Source of the DNA: Chlorocebus sabaeus | Taxonomy: Eukaryota > Chordata > Mammalia > Primates > Cercopithecidae | Direction: 5' to 3' | Length of the DNA: 64,000 nt | NCBI RefSeq assembly: GCF_047675955.1 | Contig: NC_132915.1 | Coordinates: 20,255,766 to 20,319,765 of the forward strand | Shown here: piece after piece, positions 58,801-61,407 of the stretch | How the letters are laid out: each line of letters begins with the position of its first letter | Position numbering within the stretch: the stretch's first letter is position 1 | The notes under the pieces: generated by a model | Seen by the model: the letters and a program-made list of their open reading frames with translations, nothing else | Told to the model about the DNA's origin: nothing | Database searches by the model: none | Program-made: the position numbers and the translations under genes

Positions 58801-59200
58801 AACCATCAGGCATCATCTATTAGACATTTTAAAAACTCTTAATCATATGACTATGCTTATGATGCTTATATTGCAACAAAAATATATTTAAGAGAAAAGT
58901 ATATATAATGTGCTTGCTATAAGTTATTACAATAAATTAAATAATACTTCTTTTTTAAGATCTAAGTGCACTGAAACCTACATGAGTTAGATGAGTTATT
59001 AGCAGGATGGATTTGATCAAAGTTACCCATGTGAAATCAGAAACTAAAAAGTCTACAAGAGATCTCAGAGTAAACAAAATGATAAAGAAAAAATACCGGT
59101 AAGATCCTAATGGTATGTTGAATTCATTTTCAGGTGAGGCAGTTCCCAATAAGGTATCCCCTTCGTAAACAGACAGTGGGACTGAAAAATGATTTCTTAT
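10941..59200 (-). CDS. VPS13A: VPS13A (chorein), 3' third of the gene: 23 exons plus alternative last exon
   Basis: VPS13A is a very long bridge-like protein that moves phospholipids between membranes at ER-mitochondria, ER-lipid droplet and plasma-membrane contacts; its loss causes chorea-acanthocytosis in people. The 23 shared exons total 3198 nt (1066 codons) with matching phases at every junction. They encode VAB beta-repeats (motifs such as PYWMVNKTG and FLLINHTKN), then the conserved C-terminal region (YVLILGLDVLGNPFGLIR, GAVARPTGGIIDMASSTFQG). The protein matches remembered human VPS13A nearly throughout. It differs from VPS13C, which reads GIGKGLVGAVARPTGGIVDM and FQGIQR. All introns are GT-AG except one GC-AG. 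The start codon and about two thirds of the protein lie beyond the right edge, and the long isoform's PH-like exons beyond the left edge. Residue numbers are estimates, good to one or two. Confidence 0.97.
11153..11264 (-). CDS. VPS13A: VPS13A last shared coding exon (inferred exon 68)
   Basis: 112 bp, phase 2 to 0, about residues 3026-3063. It encodes ATETSEVESLRPPRFFNEDG then VIRPYRLRDGTGNQMLQ, the linker into the C-terminal PH-like domain. Acceptor ccccctag, donor CAG|gtaaat. It is separated from exon 67 by 8252 bp of repeat-rich intron. From here splicing can go to the near terminal exon at 10961 or, for the long isoform, to exons outside the window. Confidence 0.96.
11918..12107 (+). repeat. 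AluJ fragment
   Basis: Diverged Alu segment with 'cctgggcaacata', 'ggtggtgtgcac', 'actcaggaggctgaggtgggaggat' and an A-rich (CAAAAAA)n tail. Lacks its 5' end. Confidence 0.75.
12225..12559 (+). mobile_element. MER1B-like hAT-Charlie element
   Basis: Ends in the MER1 terminal repeats (ggtccccaacccctggga and ggctggggacc). At about 335 bp it matches the usual MER1B length. Contains 'ctgatgatctgaggtgga' and 'aaaattgtcttccacgaaacc', typical of the family. A non-autonomous DNA transposon with no coding capacity. Confidence 0.85.
12615..12942 (+). repeat. AluS with 12-bp target-site duplication
   Basis: A complete Alu (12627-12930) flanked by the exact duplication aaaacagaatag at 12615-12626 and 12931-12942. 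The A-rich tail has become (TAAA)n. Confidence 0.93.
13494..13536 (+). pseudogene. U2 snRNA 5'-end fragment (retropseudogene-like)
   Basis: The block gcttcttggccttttggcta matches the first part of U2 snRNA with one change, and similarity continues for about 36 nt. It is bounded by a 7-bp direct repeat (aaaacta) at 13487 and 13537, sitting inside an L1. Far too short to be functional. Confidence 0.55.
13553..14152 (+). repeat. Alu nested within Alu
   Basis: An outer AluS (13553-13686 and about 13982-14152) is split near its middle A-rich linker by a complete inner Alu starting at 13687 (ggccgggcgcggtggctcac) with its own A tail. After the inner tail the outer right arm resumes at 'ccaaaaaaactagctggg'. 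Confidence 0.9.
15946..17115 (+). repeat. L2 LINE, 3' region
   Basis: Diverged L2 sense sequence: 'ctcaaaacctttcaatggcctctcat', 'cagggctttttaactgctgtt', 'tctcccactagaatgtaagct' follow in the consensus order. The L2 end near 17100 lacks the usual terminal repeats. Confidence 0.75.
17116..18236. other. Probable old LINE remnants, otherwise nothing recognised
   Basis: Pieces such as 'ctgggtatagaattataagg' (17704-17723) recall antisense L1M 3' sequence, but divergence prevents assignment. No exon or gene signal. Confidence 0.35.
18237..18741 (+). mobile_element. Tigger-family DNA transposon (Tigger3/4-like)
   Basis: Terminal inverted repeats are 'agtacccacttatccac' at the left and 'agagggactacta' at the right with TA at the borders. 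The interior has 'aatattaaatggaaaattccagaaataaac', typical of a Tigger group. Internally deleted, no transposase. Confidence 0.75.
19066..19430 (+). mobile_element. MLT1A/MSTD-like MaLR solo LTR
   Basis: An LTR of 355 bp from TGctatgg (19071) to agaCA (19425). It contains 'gggagtgggttccttataaaag' and 'aattacccagtctgcgatatt', typical of ERVL-MaLR. Flanking 5-mers atgac and ataac look like a target-site duplication with one change. It has no internal genes. It ends 87 bp from exon 67's donor side. Confidence 0.8.
19517..19640 (-). CDS. VPS13A: VPS13A coding exon (inferred exon 67)
   Basis: 124 bp, phase 1 to 2, about residues 2985-3026. It encodes GAQKEGAAGFFKGVGKGLVG then AVARPTGGIIDMASSTFQGI. 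This is one of the most conserved stretches of the VPS13 family and distinguishes VPS13A (GVGKG, GIIDM, GIKR) from VPS13C (GIGKG, GIVDM, GIQR). Acceptor tttccag, donor AAAG|gtaaat. Confidence 0.97.
19747..19792 (-). CDS. VPS13A: VPS13A micro-sized coding exon (inferred exon 66)
   Basis: Only 46 bp, phase 0 to 1, about residues 2970-2985, encoding GFVSGITGIVTKPIK. It continues the repeated Gly-rich helix pattern. Acceptor ccttctag, donor AAAG|gtaagt, a strong donor that suits such a short exon. Confidence 0.95.
20100..20263 (-). CDS. VPS13A: VPS13A coding exon (inferred exon 65)
   Basis: 164 bp, phase 1 to 0, about residues 2915-2969. It encodes GLAGAASKITGAMAKGVAAM, then TMDEDYQQKRREAMNKQPAG and EGITRGGKGLVS. 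The AASKITGAMAKGVAAMTMD run is an amphipathic helix, and 'DEDYQQKRRE' is conserved in paralogues. Acceptor ctgttag, donor TCT|gtaaga. Confidence 0.97.
20351..20426 (-). CDS. VPS13A: VPS13A coding exon (inferred exon 64)
   Basis: 76 bp, phase 0 to 1, about residues 2890-2915. It encodes GAIQGPEEFVEGMALGLKAL then VGGAV. It opens the Gly/Ala-rich amphipathic-helix segment; the ATG2_C part of human VPS13A is reported to target lipid droplets. Acceptor ctttag, donor TTG|gtaaga. Only 87 bp of intron separate it from the next exon. Confidence 0.96.
21266..21379 (-). CDS. VPS13A: VPS13A coding exon (inferred exon 63)
   Basis: 114 bp, 38 codons, phase 0 to 0, about residues 2852-2889. It encodes AIKQMYVLILGLDVLGNPFG then LIREFSEGVEAFFYEPYQ. 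The VLGLDVLGNPFGL core is a signature of VPS13 and ATG2 C-terminal regions. Acceptor atttttag, donor CAG|gtaaaa. Confidence 0.97.
21534..21820 (-). repeat. Alu (Sx/J type), antisense on this strand
   Basis: Full-length Alu with T-rich start 'tttttttttccctttttgaga' and end 'gtgagtcaccatgccaggcc'. It lies in the intron between exons 63 and 62, in sense with the gene. Confidence 0.9.
21930..22095 (-). repeat. MIR element
   Basis: Antisense MIR core: 'ccattttatagattggagaaac', 'ggggtcacatagtgggtacatggc', 'aatccaaatctcctgagtc'. Confidence 0.6.
22538..22619 (-). CDS. VPS13A: VPS13A coding exon (inferred exon 62)
   Basis: 82 bp, phase 2 to 0, about residues 2824-2851. It encodes LAFFELNYQFHTTSDLQSEV then IRHYSKQ. 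It was found by searching for the segment missing between its two neighbours. The acceptor ttttttcag and donor CAG|gtttgt close both phases exactly. Confidence 0.95.
23792..23937 (-). CDS. VPS13A: VPS13A coding exon (inferred exon 61)
   Basis: 146 bp, phase 0 to 2, about residues 2776-2824. It encodes LHLSVSLSSGGEEAKDSKQN, a low-complexity polar loop, then HSLNLLLKSIGATLTDVQDV, a strongly conserved block of the VPS13_C region. Acceptor tttttag, donor AA|gtatgt. Confidence 0.96.
24260..24590 (+). mobile_element. Short DNA-transposon-like repeat
   Basis: The ends form an inverted pair: 'cccaacttatgatggggatcat' versus 'gtcataagttgaaaggcatatg', and the interior has 'aggctaggctaagctttaatgttcagtagg', a common non-autonomous class II element in mammals. 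I cannot name the family with certainty. Confidence 0.55.
24656..24738. repeat. Complex inverted repeat / fold-back
   Basis: Arm 24677-24691 (attaaccgtatatgt) pairs exactly with 24723-24737, and an inner arm agtata (24694-24699) pairs with tatact (24713-24718). The loop is itself a reverse copy of tattgtattgca just upstream (24657-24668). Confidence 0.9.
25142..25255 (-). CDS. VPS13A: VPS13A coding exon (inferred exon 60)
   Basis: 114 bp, phase 0 to 0, about residues 2738-2775. It encodes VELFHKDIEAFKEEYKTASL, then VSLYEYFHISPLK. The 'YFHISP-K' motif is shared by VPS13A and VPS13C. My recollection of human VPS13A has ISPIK here. Acceptor ttttatag, donor AAG|gtagga. Confidence 0.96.
25860..27130 (+). 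mobile_element. Probable L1M 5' region
   Basis: Sequence such as 'gatgacagtatgggaagttctccaaacc' and the GC-richer 26040-26990 stretch resemble an old L1 5' UTR. It is followed in order by ORF2 sequence from 27359. It is interrupted by an Alu at 26271-26597. Confidence 0.5.
26258..26609 (-). repeat. AluS, antisense, with target-site duplication
   Basis: Complete Alu with a tail of (GTTTT)n on this strand, flanked by ggggcttccttt at 26258-26269 and 26598-26609. Confidence 0.93.
27131..27358 (+). repeat. 5'-truncated Alu
   Basis: Begins inside the left arm at 'acatggtgaaaccc' and runs to an A-rich tail. A short extra piece 'ttttgcag' sits before 'cactgcactccagcc'. Confidence 0.9.
27359..29625 (+). 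mobile_element. L1M ORF2 region to 3' part
   Basis: Sense L1. 27596-27883 is a surviving scrap of the reverse-transcriptase frame (LSDDMILRIEIPKEYTEQQL). Later blocks include 'aatgtccattaacagataaatgg' and 'ggaatgaagtactgatatatgc'. The frame is broken by many stops. An internal fold-back lies at 29031-29109. Confidence 0.88.
30109..30214 (-). CDS. VPS13A: VPS13A coding exon (inferred exon 59)
   Basis: 106 bp, phase 2 to 0, about residues 2702-2737. It encodes YFKVLIQEMDLRLDLGFIYA then LTDLMTEAEVTENTE. This is the start of the region related to the ATG2 C-terminal domain. Acceptor atatag, donor GAG|gtaaga. Confidence 0.96.
30355..30800 (+). mobile_element. Old L1 3' fragment
   Basis: Includes 'gaaatggataagtaaactgtcatacagag' and 'agaatattacacattagtgataatgaataaac', the L1 tail-region pattern. 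Diverged and short, starting 140 bp past the exon 59 acceptor. Confidence 0.6.
30917..31198 (-). repeat. AluS, antisense on this strand
   Basis: T-run and 'gagacagtctcgttctgtcac' to 'gtgagccaca'; the final bases of the Alu are missing. It is next to a run of about ten C residues (30905-30913). Confidence 0.9.
31343..31412 (-). CDS. VPS13A: VPS13A coding exon (inferred exon 58)
   Basis: 70 bp, phase 1 to 2, about residues 2679-2702. It encodes APKPFTDVSIVMRSAGHSQI then SRIK. Acceptor ctttacag, donor TTAA|gtaagt. It is short, and its frame with the flanking exons confirms the phase chain. Confidence 0.95.
31785..31917. repeat. Purine-rich tract
   Basis: About 130 bp almost all A and G on + with several GGG/GGGG runs, so the VPS13A pre-mRNA is pyrimidine-rich here. 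No repeat family recognised. Confidence 0.75.
32292..32373 (-). CDS. VPS13A: VPS13A coding exon (inferred exon 57)
   Basis: 82 bp, phase 0 to 1, about residues 2652-2679. It encodes IQNQIHGAVFPFVFYPVKPP then KSVTMDS. The PVFxPV-PPKS pattern is conserved among VPS13 paralogues in the C-terminal region. Acceptor ttcttag, donor TCAG|gtttgt. Confidence 0.96.
32479..32776 (+). repeat. AluS
   Basis: Complete Alu beginning ggccaagcgcggtggctca with A tail, in the intron between exons 57 and 56, about 106 bp above exon 57's acceptor. Confidence 0.92.
32894..33040 (-). CDS. VPS13A: VPS13A coding exon (inferred exon 56), ends at a GC donor
   Basis: 147 bp, 49 codons, phase 0 to 0, about residues 2603-2651. 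It runs from VRLTPTGHNMKILQ to SSFRIQIYRIQ. The acceptor is ttcag. The reading frame into the next exon (IQNQIHG) fits only if the donor is CAG|GCAAGT, a GC-AG intron. The nearest GT, four bases on, would break the frame. Confidence 0.95.
33380..33677 (-). repeat. AluS, antisense on this strand
   Basis: Complete Alu, T-rich start to 'gtgagccactgcacccag', lying in the intron between exons 56 and 55. Confidence 0.92.
33846..33999 (-). CDS. VPS13A: VPS13A coding exon (inferred exon 55)
   Basis: 154 bp, phase 2 to 0, about residues 2551-2602. It encodes SDVVWETKPKKKARWKPMSV, then a charged stretch KLEREFKEYTESSPSEDK and a hydrophobic end. Acceptor ttatgtaag, which has a weak polypyrimidine tract; donor CCG|gtaata. 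Confidence 0.95.
34160..36080. repeat. Long ancient interspersed repeat, family uncertain
   Basis: The left end ('aggcactattctaggggttagggctg') looks like an antisense L2-type end. The rest ('gtaaggccttgtagatcactgtaaag', 'tttattctgagtgatatgagataccactg', 'actgcttcaattttttcagtgaagtggga') matches a pattern I know from many mammalian loci but cannot name. No coding frame survives. Confidence 0.45.
37057..37289 (-). CDS. VPS13A: VPS13A coding exon (inferred exon 54)
   Basis: 233 bp, phase 0 to 2, about residues 2474-2551. It starts DMMMPIDLGKKTIYLVSFFE and ends NNYTKQEVAYIGIT. The stretch VGISLVNN-KQEVAYIGIT is shared with VPS13C and lies after the VAB repeats, at the start of the C-terminal conserved region. 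Acceptor ttgttctag, donor AAG|gttaga. Confidence 0.96.
37370..37470 (+). repeat. Short MIR fragment
   Basis: 'aaaatgagactattaatggcacctacttcatgg' followed by 'gtgaattaatatttgtcgaat' matches the 3' part of MIR. Confidence 0.5.
38831..39217 (-). repeat. AluS with internal duplication
   Basis: An over-long Alu (387 bp including T run). The segment 38995-39093 (starting ttaatttttgtatttttag) is followed at 39094 by a second, diverged version of itself before the usual 5' end. It lies 54 bp past the exon 53 donor. Confidence 0.88.
39272..39401 (-). CDS. VPS13A: VPS13A coding exon (inferred exon 53)
   Basis: 130 bp, phase 2 to 0, about residues 2430-2473. It encodes LSEIEDSLPPGKAVFYTWAD then PVGSRRLKWRCRKSHGEVTQ. 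By my count the Trp of LKWRCRK falls at or next to human W2460, where I recall a chorea-acanthocytosis missense change; it is intact here. Acceptor ttatgtcag, donor GAT|gtaagt. A duplicated Alu (38831-39217) begins 54 bp past the donor. Confidence 0.96.
39955..40282 (+). repeat. AluY with target-site duplication
   Basis: Complete AluY (about 39969-40270) with 'caaggtcaggagatcaagaccatcctggc' and flanking gacttcactggg at 39959-39970 and 40271-40282. Confidence 0.93.
41092..41393 (+). repeat. AluS
   Basis: Complete Alu with tail (AAAC)n; several changes in the right arm. Confidence 0.9.
41455..41735 (+). mobile_element. L1P/L1MA 3' end fragment
   Basis: 'gcagggacacaaagaagggaacagcagacat', 'gggtaccatgcttattacctgggt', 'aacctgcacatatatcccc' and an A tail: the standard L1 3' UTR order. 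Confidence 0.88.
41793..41857. repeat. (GGAA)n-like purine microsatellite
   Basis: Imperfect GAAGG/GGGA units in about 65 bp, all purines except a few bases. Confidence 0.7.
42379..43088 (-). mobile_element. 5'-truncated L1P, antisense on this strand, with target-site duplication
   Basis: T run then L1 3' end 'aagttccagaatacgtgtacag' to 'cttgccatcatctgttgtttctt'. The flanking repeat agaatggcatttttct (42379-42394 and 43073-43088) marks a clean L1 insertion of about 680 bp. Confidence 0.92.
43370..43540 (+). repeat. Alu right arm
   Basis: A half-length Alu from 'atagctgggtatggtggcac' to 'gacagtgtctc' with (AAAAC)n tail. Confidence 0.85.
43660..45055 (+). mobile_element. L1P ORF2 fragment with inserted foreign segment
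   Basis: Sense L1 from 'gaacacatctcatgctcatgg' through 'atactgggtatccactcaaag'. Frame broken. At about 44094-44266 the L1 text 'ccctatt...gtgctgggat' is interrupted by 170 bp unrelated to L1. Confidence 0.88.
44094..44266 (-). repeat. Inverted copy of 47547-47690 inside L1
   Basis: Read on the minus strand, 'ggagatagtcaaggtaccag', 'agactggacaaaagaatct', 'agccttgtctgtaaactatt' and 'ctgaccagactggtcc' match in order the plus strand at 47553-47690, with small gaps and roughly 85-90% identity by eye. Confidence 0.85.
45850..45983 (-). CDS. VPS13A: VPS13A coding exon (inferred exon 52)
   Basis: 134 bp, phase 0 to 2, about residues 2386-2430. It encodes LGGIIAEVNLAEHSTVITFL, then FLLINHTKNELVQYNQ. 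The INHT block is the start of the last clear VAB repeat. Acceptor cttctag, donor AAAG|gtaag. Confidence 0.96.
46209..46541 (-). repeat. Young AluY (Old World monkey type), antisense on this strand
   Basis: Complete young Alu (46218-46527) with a long T run and flanking ccaactaactttt. It carries 'ccggatctcag', 'ggctagttttttgtattttttag' and 'ggcttgaacc', variants of cercopithecoid AluYR-like copies. It lies between exons 52 and 51. Confidence 0.93.
46705..46735. repeat. (CA)n microsatellite next to a splice donor
   Basis: About ten CA units on +; in the VPS13A pre-mRNA this is a UG repeat beginning about 16 nt after the exon 51 donor. Confidence 0.85.
46747..46875 (-). CDS. VPS13A: VPS13A coding exon (inferred exon 51)
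   Basis: 129 bp, 43 codons, phase 0 to 0, about residues 2343-2385. It starts CIPFWPEDASSKLLIQVEGS and ends ENCILLRLDNE. Acceptor attttag, donor GAG|gtaagt. The downstream intron has a UG-rich run starting about 16 nt after the donor. The exon is the only one lying between two near-identical, oppositely oriented young AluY copies. Confidence 0.96.
47184..48096 (+). repeat. Direct repeat pair, about 45 bp, 865 bp apart
   Basis: cctgagctgagaactgggac at 47186 recurs at 48050, and the match continues to 'tttaaaacaag' with a small indel. The surrounding 47.0-48.3 kb is non-coding and not assigned to a repeat family. Confidence 0.8.
47310..47430 (+). mobile_element. Very short 5'-truncated L1P insertion
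   Basis: Only the last ~60 bp of an L1 3' UTR ('catatgtaacaaacctgcac', 'cacatgtaccctacaactt') plus an A-rich tail, flanked by agaacatatatt before (47307) and after (47419). Confidence 0.85.
48325..48883 (+). mobile_element. Tigger7-like DNA transposon
   Basis: 'ggttgagtatcccctgttcgagatgcttgg' at the left and 'attaaggatgctcaatct' at the right are the inverted ends; 'aatgagatatcttggggatgg' and 'tttatgtttcacattcaccttatacacat' are typical interior. No transposase. Confidence 0.82.
49711..50040 (-). mobile_element. Retroposed HERV9/LTR12-like LTR fragment with microsatellite tail
   Basis: On the minus strand, 50027-49901 resembles the core of an LTR12 (HERV9) long terminal repeat: 'gatataaacccaggcgttcc', 'gggagctctgttttcattct', then ATTAAA. 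It is followed by GA-rich and GATA repeats (49900-49724). The whole insert is bounded by a perfect 13-bp duplication, cagccagagagat, at 49711-49723 and 50028-50040. It has no genes. The family call is from memory. Confidence 0.6.
49724..49900. repeat. Composite (ATCT)n microsatellite, two-unit macro-repeat
   Basis: (ATCT)n then tttctcctcttctcttctct, then (ATCT)n and the same interruption again. It lies at the tail end of the LTR12-like insert and is likely length-variable. Confidence 0.93.
50072..50402 (+). repeat. Young AluY (Old World monkey type)
   Basis: Complete young Alu (50084-50390) with exact duplication aaaaccagccct at 50072-50083 and 50391-50402. It shares 'ctaaaaaatacaaaaaactagccggg' and 'gagatctggccactg' with the copy at 46.2 kb, in the opposite orientation. 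Confidence 0.93.
51013..51159 (-). CDS. VPS13A: VPS13A coding exon (inferred exon 50)
   Basis: 147 bp, 49 codons, phase 0 to 0, about residues 2294-2342. It contains SSFNITRIVTFTPFYMIKNK and ends AEEGTDKWLSLDLEQ. The 'FTPFYMIKNKS' block is the start of another VAB repeat with its conserved Asn. Acceptor ttcttag, donor CAG|gtgggt. Confidence 0.96.
51285..51389 (-). CDS. VPS13A: VPS13A coding exon (inferred exon 49)
   Basis: 105 bp, 35 codons, phase 0 to 0, about residues 2259-2293. It reads VQLMVTDSELSDQFSIDTVG then SHGAVKCKGLKMDYQ, part of a VAB beta repeat. Acceptor tcctag, donor CAA|gtgagt. Only 125 bp of intron separate it from the next exon, so the pair is likely recognised together. Confidence 0.96.
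51653..52048 (-). CDS. VPS13A: VPS13A coding exon (inferred exon 48)
   Basis: The largest exon in the window: 396 bp, 132 codons, phase 0 to 0, about residues 2127-2258. It begins GIENSVFTLSEGHSAQIC and ends at FSFQPNHFFNNNK. It contains a VAB repeat opening with SPYWMVNKTGRMLQYKADG, where the Asn of VNKT is at the position conserved across VAB repeats. Acceptor attacag, donor AAG|gtatgc. Confidence 0.97.
52140..52330 (+). repeat. MIR element
   Basis: Sense MIR: 'cattcaagttctaactttgtcaactgtgtaaatctctacacagg' followed by 'gaagattagattaaataacataatggg'. Confidence 0.55.
52915..53135 (-). repeat. MIR element
   Basis: Antisense MIR: 'gtcaggcactgtaccaaatcttttacatatac', 'ttattctcattttatagac', 'cagagctaggatgcaatttcaaa'. 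Confidence 0.7.
53258..53520 (+). repeat. AluJ
   Basis: Diverged Alu, 'gctgggtgtactggcttgcgc' to 'ctgagcaacagagagaaacctg', with deletions in both arms. Confidence 0.85.
53995..54277 (-). CDS. VPS13A: VPS13A coding exon (inferred exon 47)
   Basis: 283 bp, phase 2 to 0, about residues 2032-2126. It opens with SFLFLKPEDEDYQMCEG and includes NIVPEKDNLTSLSVYSEDGW and the conserved LLRNLLPYKIAYYIE. In other VPS13 proteins the 'RNLLPY' block marks the start of a VAB repeat. Acceptor catgcag, donor GAG|gtatcg. An L1 with 3' transductions lies about 530 bp upstream of this exon's acceptor (54808-55929). Confidence 0.96.
54796..55941 (-). mobile_element. 5'-truncated L1PA with two 3' transductions, antisense on this strand
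   Basis: L1 3' end to ORF2 (54903-55929) preceded on + by three T runs with two short unique segments between them (54838-54861 and 54875-54886). The 12-bp duplication tgcagaagagtg at 54796-54807 and 55930-55941 encloses all of it, so these segments came with the L1. ORF2 is truncated and broken. Confidence 0.9.
56530..57395. repeat. Probable L2 remnants
   Basis: 56530-56900 has 'atttattgggcctattatgtaccaacaagg' in antisense style. 57010-57395 ends 'ccttgataaatatttgttaaatt', an L2-type 3' end in sense. Both are strongly diverged. Confidence 0.45.
57589..57805 (+). repeat. 5'-truncated Alu with internal deletion
   Basis: Starts at 'atcgtgagttcgagaccagcc'; about 16 bases are missing between 'gaatctgggag' and 'ctgagatccc'. 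A tail of about 23. Confidence 0.9.
57806..59096. other. Intron, nothing recognised
   Basis: AT-rich intron between exons 47 and 46. A short local repeat of 'aattctcattaagatgaa'-like units lies near 57880-57921. No other structure seen. Confidence 0.5.
59097..59200 (-). CDS. VPS13A: VPS13A coding exon (inferred exon 46)
   Basis: This is the most 5' VPS13A exon in the window, 104 bp, phase 0 to 2, about residues 1998-2032. It reads IRNHFSVPLSVYEGDTLLGT then ASPENEFNIPLGSYR. The acceptor is ctttcccag and the donor CCG|gtattt. It belongs to the VAB region, the beta-rich module that in yeast Vps13 binds PxP-motif adaptors. No further upstream exon was found between here and base 64000. Confidence 0.96.
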
Positions 59201-59547
59201 CTGGGAAAGAAAAACAAATAATATTTAGTACCATTAATCTAAGAATCTACAGATGTGTAAAAAAAAAGTCCATGTAAATATCTTAACAAAGGAACTATCA
59301 GGCAATATTCATCTTGCTTATGTAAATTAGAAAAGAAACAAACATATTATTTATCCTAAAACACACAAGAAAAATTTCTACAGTTTTATATAAAAGGAAT
59401 CTCAAAAACAGACTTTAAGCATCCTACAGGGGAATAAGATAATATCTCCTTCACTTGAGGATAGAGACTAATTTGTTTAGAGATATGTTTTTGTTTAGAC
59501 AAAAATAGTAGGAAAAAACACAGAAAAAAATAAAAATTTTAAATATT

Positions 59548-60420
59548 TGTATGGTAAAAGTGACAATCTACAGGCTGGCAAATATCTGTAATATACTTGA
59601 CAAAGGGTTTATAACCACTACATACTCAAAAATCCTAAAAATCATTAAGAAAGTTGCAATCAAGAGGAAAACAGGAACAGAATGTAAACAGATGATTCAC
59701 AGAATGGAAAAACTGACCAATAAAGAGGAAAAGATACTTGACATTACTAGTAATCAAGAAAATACAAATTACATTCATAGAATATCTTTTAATACCAACA
59801 AACTGCAAAAATATCAGAAATAAGGTAATATCAACAGTTGGAAATGATGCGAACAGGAACTCATATACACTAGTGGTAGAATGTAAATTGATAAAATAAC
59901 TCTGAAGAATAATTTGACAAAAACTTAGTAAAAATGAAAATGTACTTTCTTCTTAGCAATTCTGCTCCTAGTGCCATACCTAGAGAAATGTTTACACATG
60001 TGTATTCATTTATTGTTTACTACACTCACTCAAGACACCGATGTTCACTACACCACTGATTTTATTATAAAAAAATGAAAATGAAAACAATCTCAACAAT
60101 GGAAAAATAAGAAAATTTTCTTCAAATTGATATAATCATGTAACATCATTAAAATAATGACCTATGTATCAGTATATGGTTACACTTCAAATATTTGAAT
60201 GAAAACAGAACATAGCATAACAAGGTGAACAGTGTAACATTTCTGTAAGACACTAAAAACACAAGTATGTACTTTCTGGACAGGAAGTAGTTTTTAAAAT
60301 ACGGTACTAGAAATATACACAACATATCACCAAATTGATATTGCCTCAAGGAAGAAGGAAGGAGGGAATGTGGACTAAGGAGGGAAACCAAACAGTTGGC
60401 TTCAACTTCATGCATTTTTT
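59548..60420 (+). mobile_element. Old L1M 3' region
   Basis: 'tataaccactacatactcaaaaatcc', 'gtaatcaagaaaatacaaatta', 'cttagcaattctgctcctagtgcc' keep L1 order. Highly diverged; the small frame at 59551-59823 is not a gene. Confidence 0.7.
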
Positions 60421-60889
60421 TAAAATTTAAGGGAACCACTTTTAAACGTCAATATTTTTAAAACTCCATGGTGTGGATGGAGACATCTGTATTATAATAA
60501 ACTTCAAAGTCCACTATCAAACCAATAACCAACATCCAGAGCATTCCACAACAGACATTAACTGTAAGTTTTCCAACATATTTTCTGATTATAAATATAA
60601 TTCCAAATAAATTTCACATTCAACTTATCACTGATGTAAATGGAGCCTATTAAGAAACACATGCTTCTAAATGGTGCCTGTTTGGAATGTGAAGTTACTT
60701 ACCAAAGTCTGATATTGCTTCCTTTGTTTTCCCTTTCAGATTTAGTGTGGAAAAAGTTGGTTGGAAGCTGAGAATAAACTAGCAGTTGAAATTTCAAGGA
60801 AAGATCAAAGGTCTGGAAAACGGAATGAGCATAAGCTTGAAAAGTCTAAGGGAGCAGAGGAAAAGGGAACATCCGTCTGTATAAAAGTG

Positions 60890-61178
60890 GGTGGGCACAG
60901 TGGCTCACATCTATTATAATTCCAGCACTTTGGGTGGCTAAGGTAGGAGGATCACTTGACCTCAGGAGTTCGAGACCAGTCTAGGCAATATGGTGAGACT
61001 CTGTCTCTACAAAATATTGAAAAATTAGCCAGGTATGGTGGTATACACATGTAGTCCGAGCTACTGGAGAGGCTGAGGTGAGAGGATTATTGAGCCTGGG
61101 AAGTCAAGGTTGCAGTGAGCATTGATCATGCCACTGCACTGCTGGGCGATTAAGACCCTGTCTCTCAAAAATTACAAA
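60890..61178 (+). repeat. AluJ
   Basis: Diverged full-length Alu, 'gtgggtgggcacagtggctcac' to 'ttaagaccctgtctctc'. Confidence 0.88.
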
Positions 61179-61289
61179 GATAAGAAAGAAACAAAAGCAT
61201 GCTGCAGGTAAGCTATCTTGCTGGAACAATTCCTAAAGTTTATGATTACGCAACAGCAATATGATAGCAGAATGAACATAGATGTTAAA

Positions 61290-61375
61290 GTGAAACAAAC
61301 CTGAGATAAATACTGGCAGTGCTAATTACTAGCTGTGTAACTGTGGGCAAATTTTATTTTGAATAATACCATTTC
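61290..61375 (+). repeat. MIR fragment
   Basis: 'ctgagataaatactggcagtgctaattactagctgtgtaactgtgggcaaa' matches the MIR core. Confidence 0.6.
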
Positions 61376-61407
61376 TCCTGACTATCAAAAGTAGTAAATT
61401 CATATAT

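Noticed and set aside
59551..59823. 90-residue open frame
   Set aside because: Lies in old L1 3' sequence, with no domain and L1-like base order.
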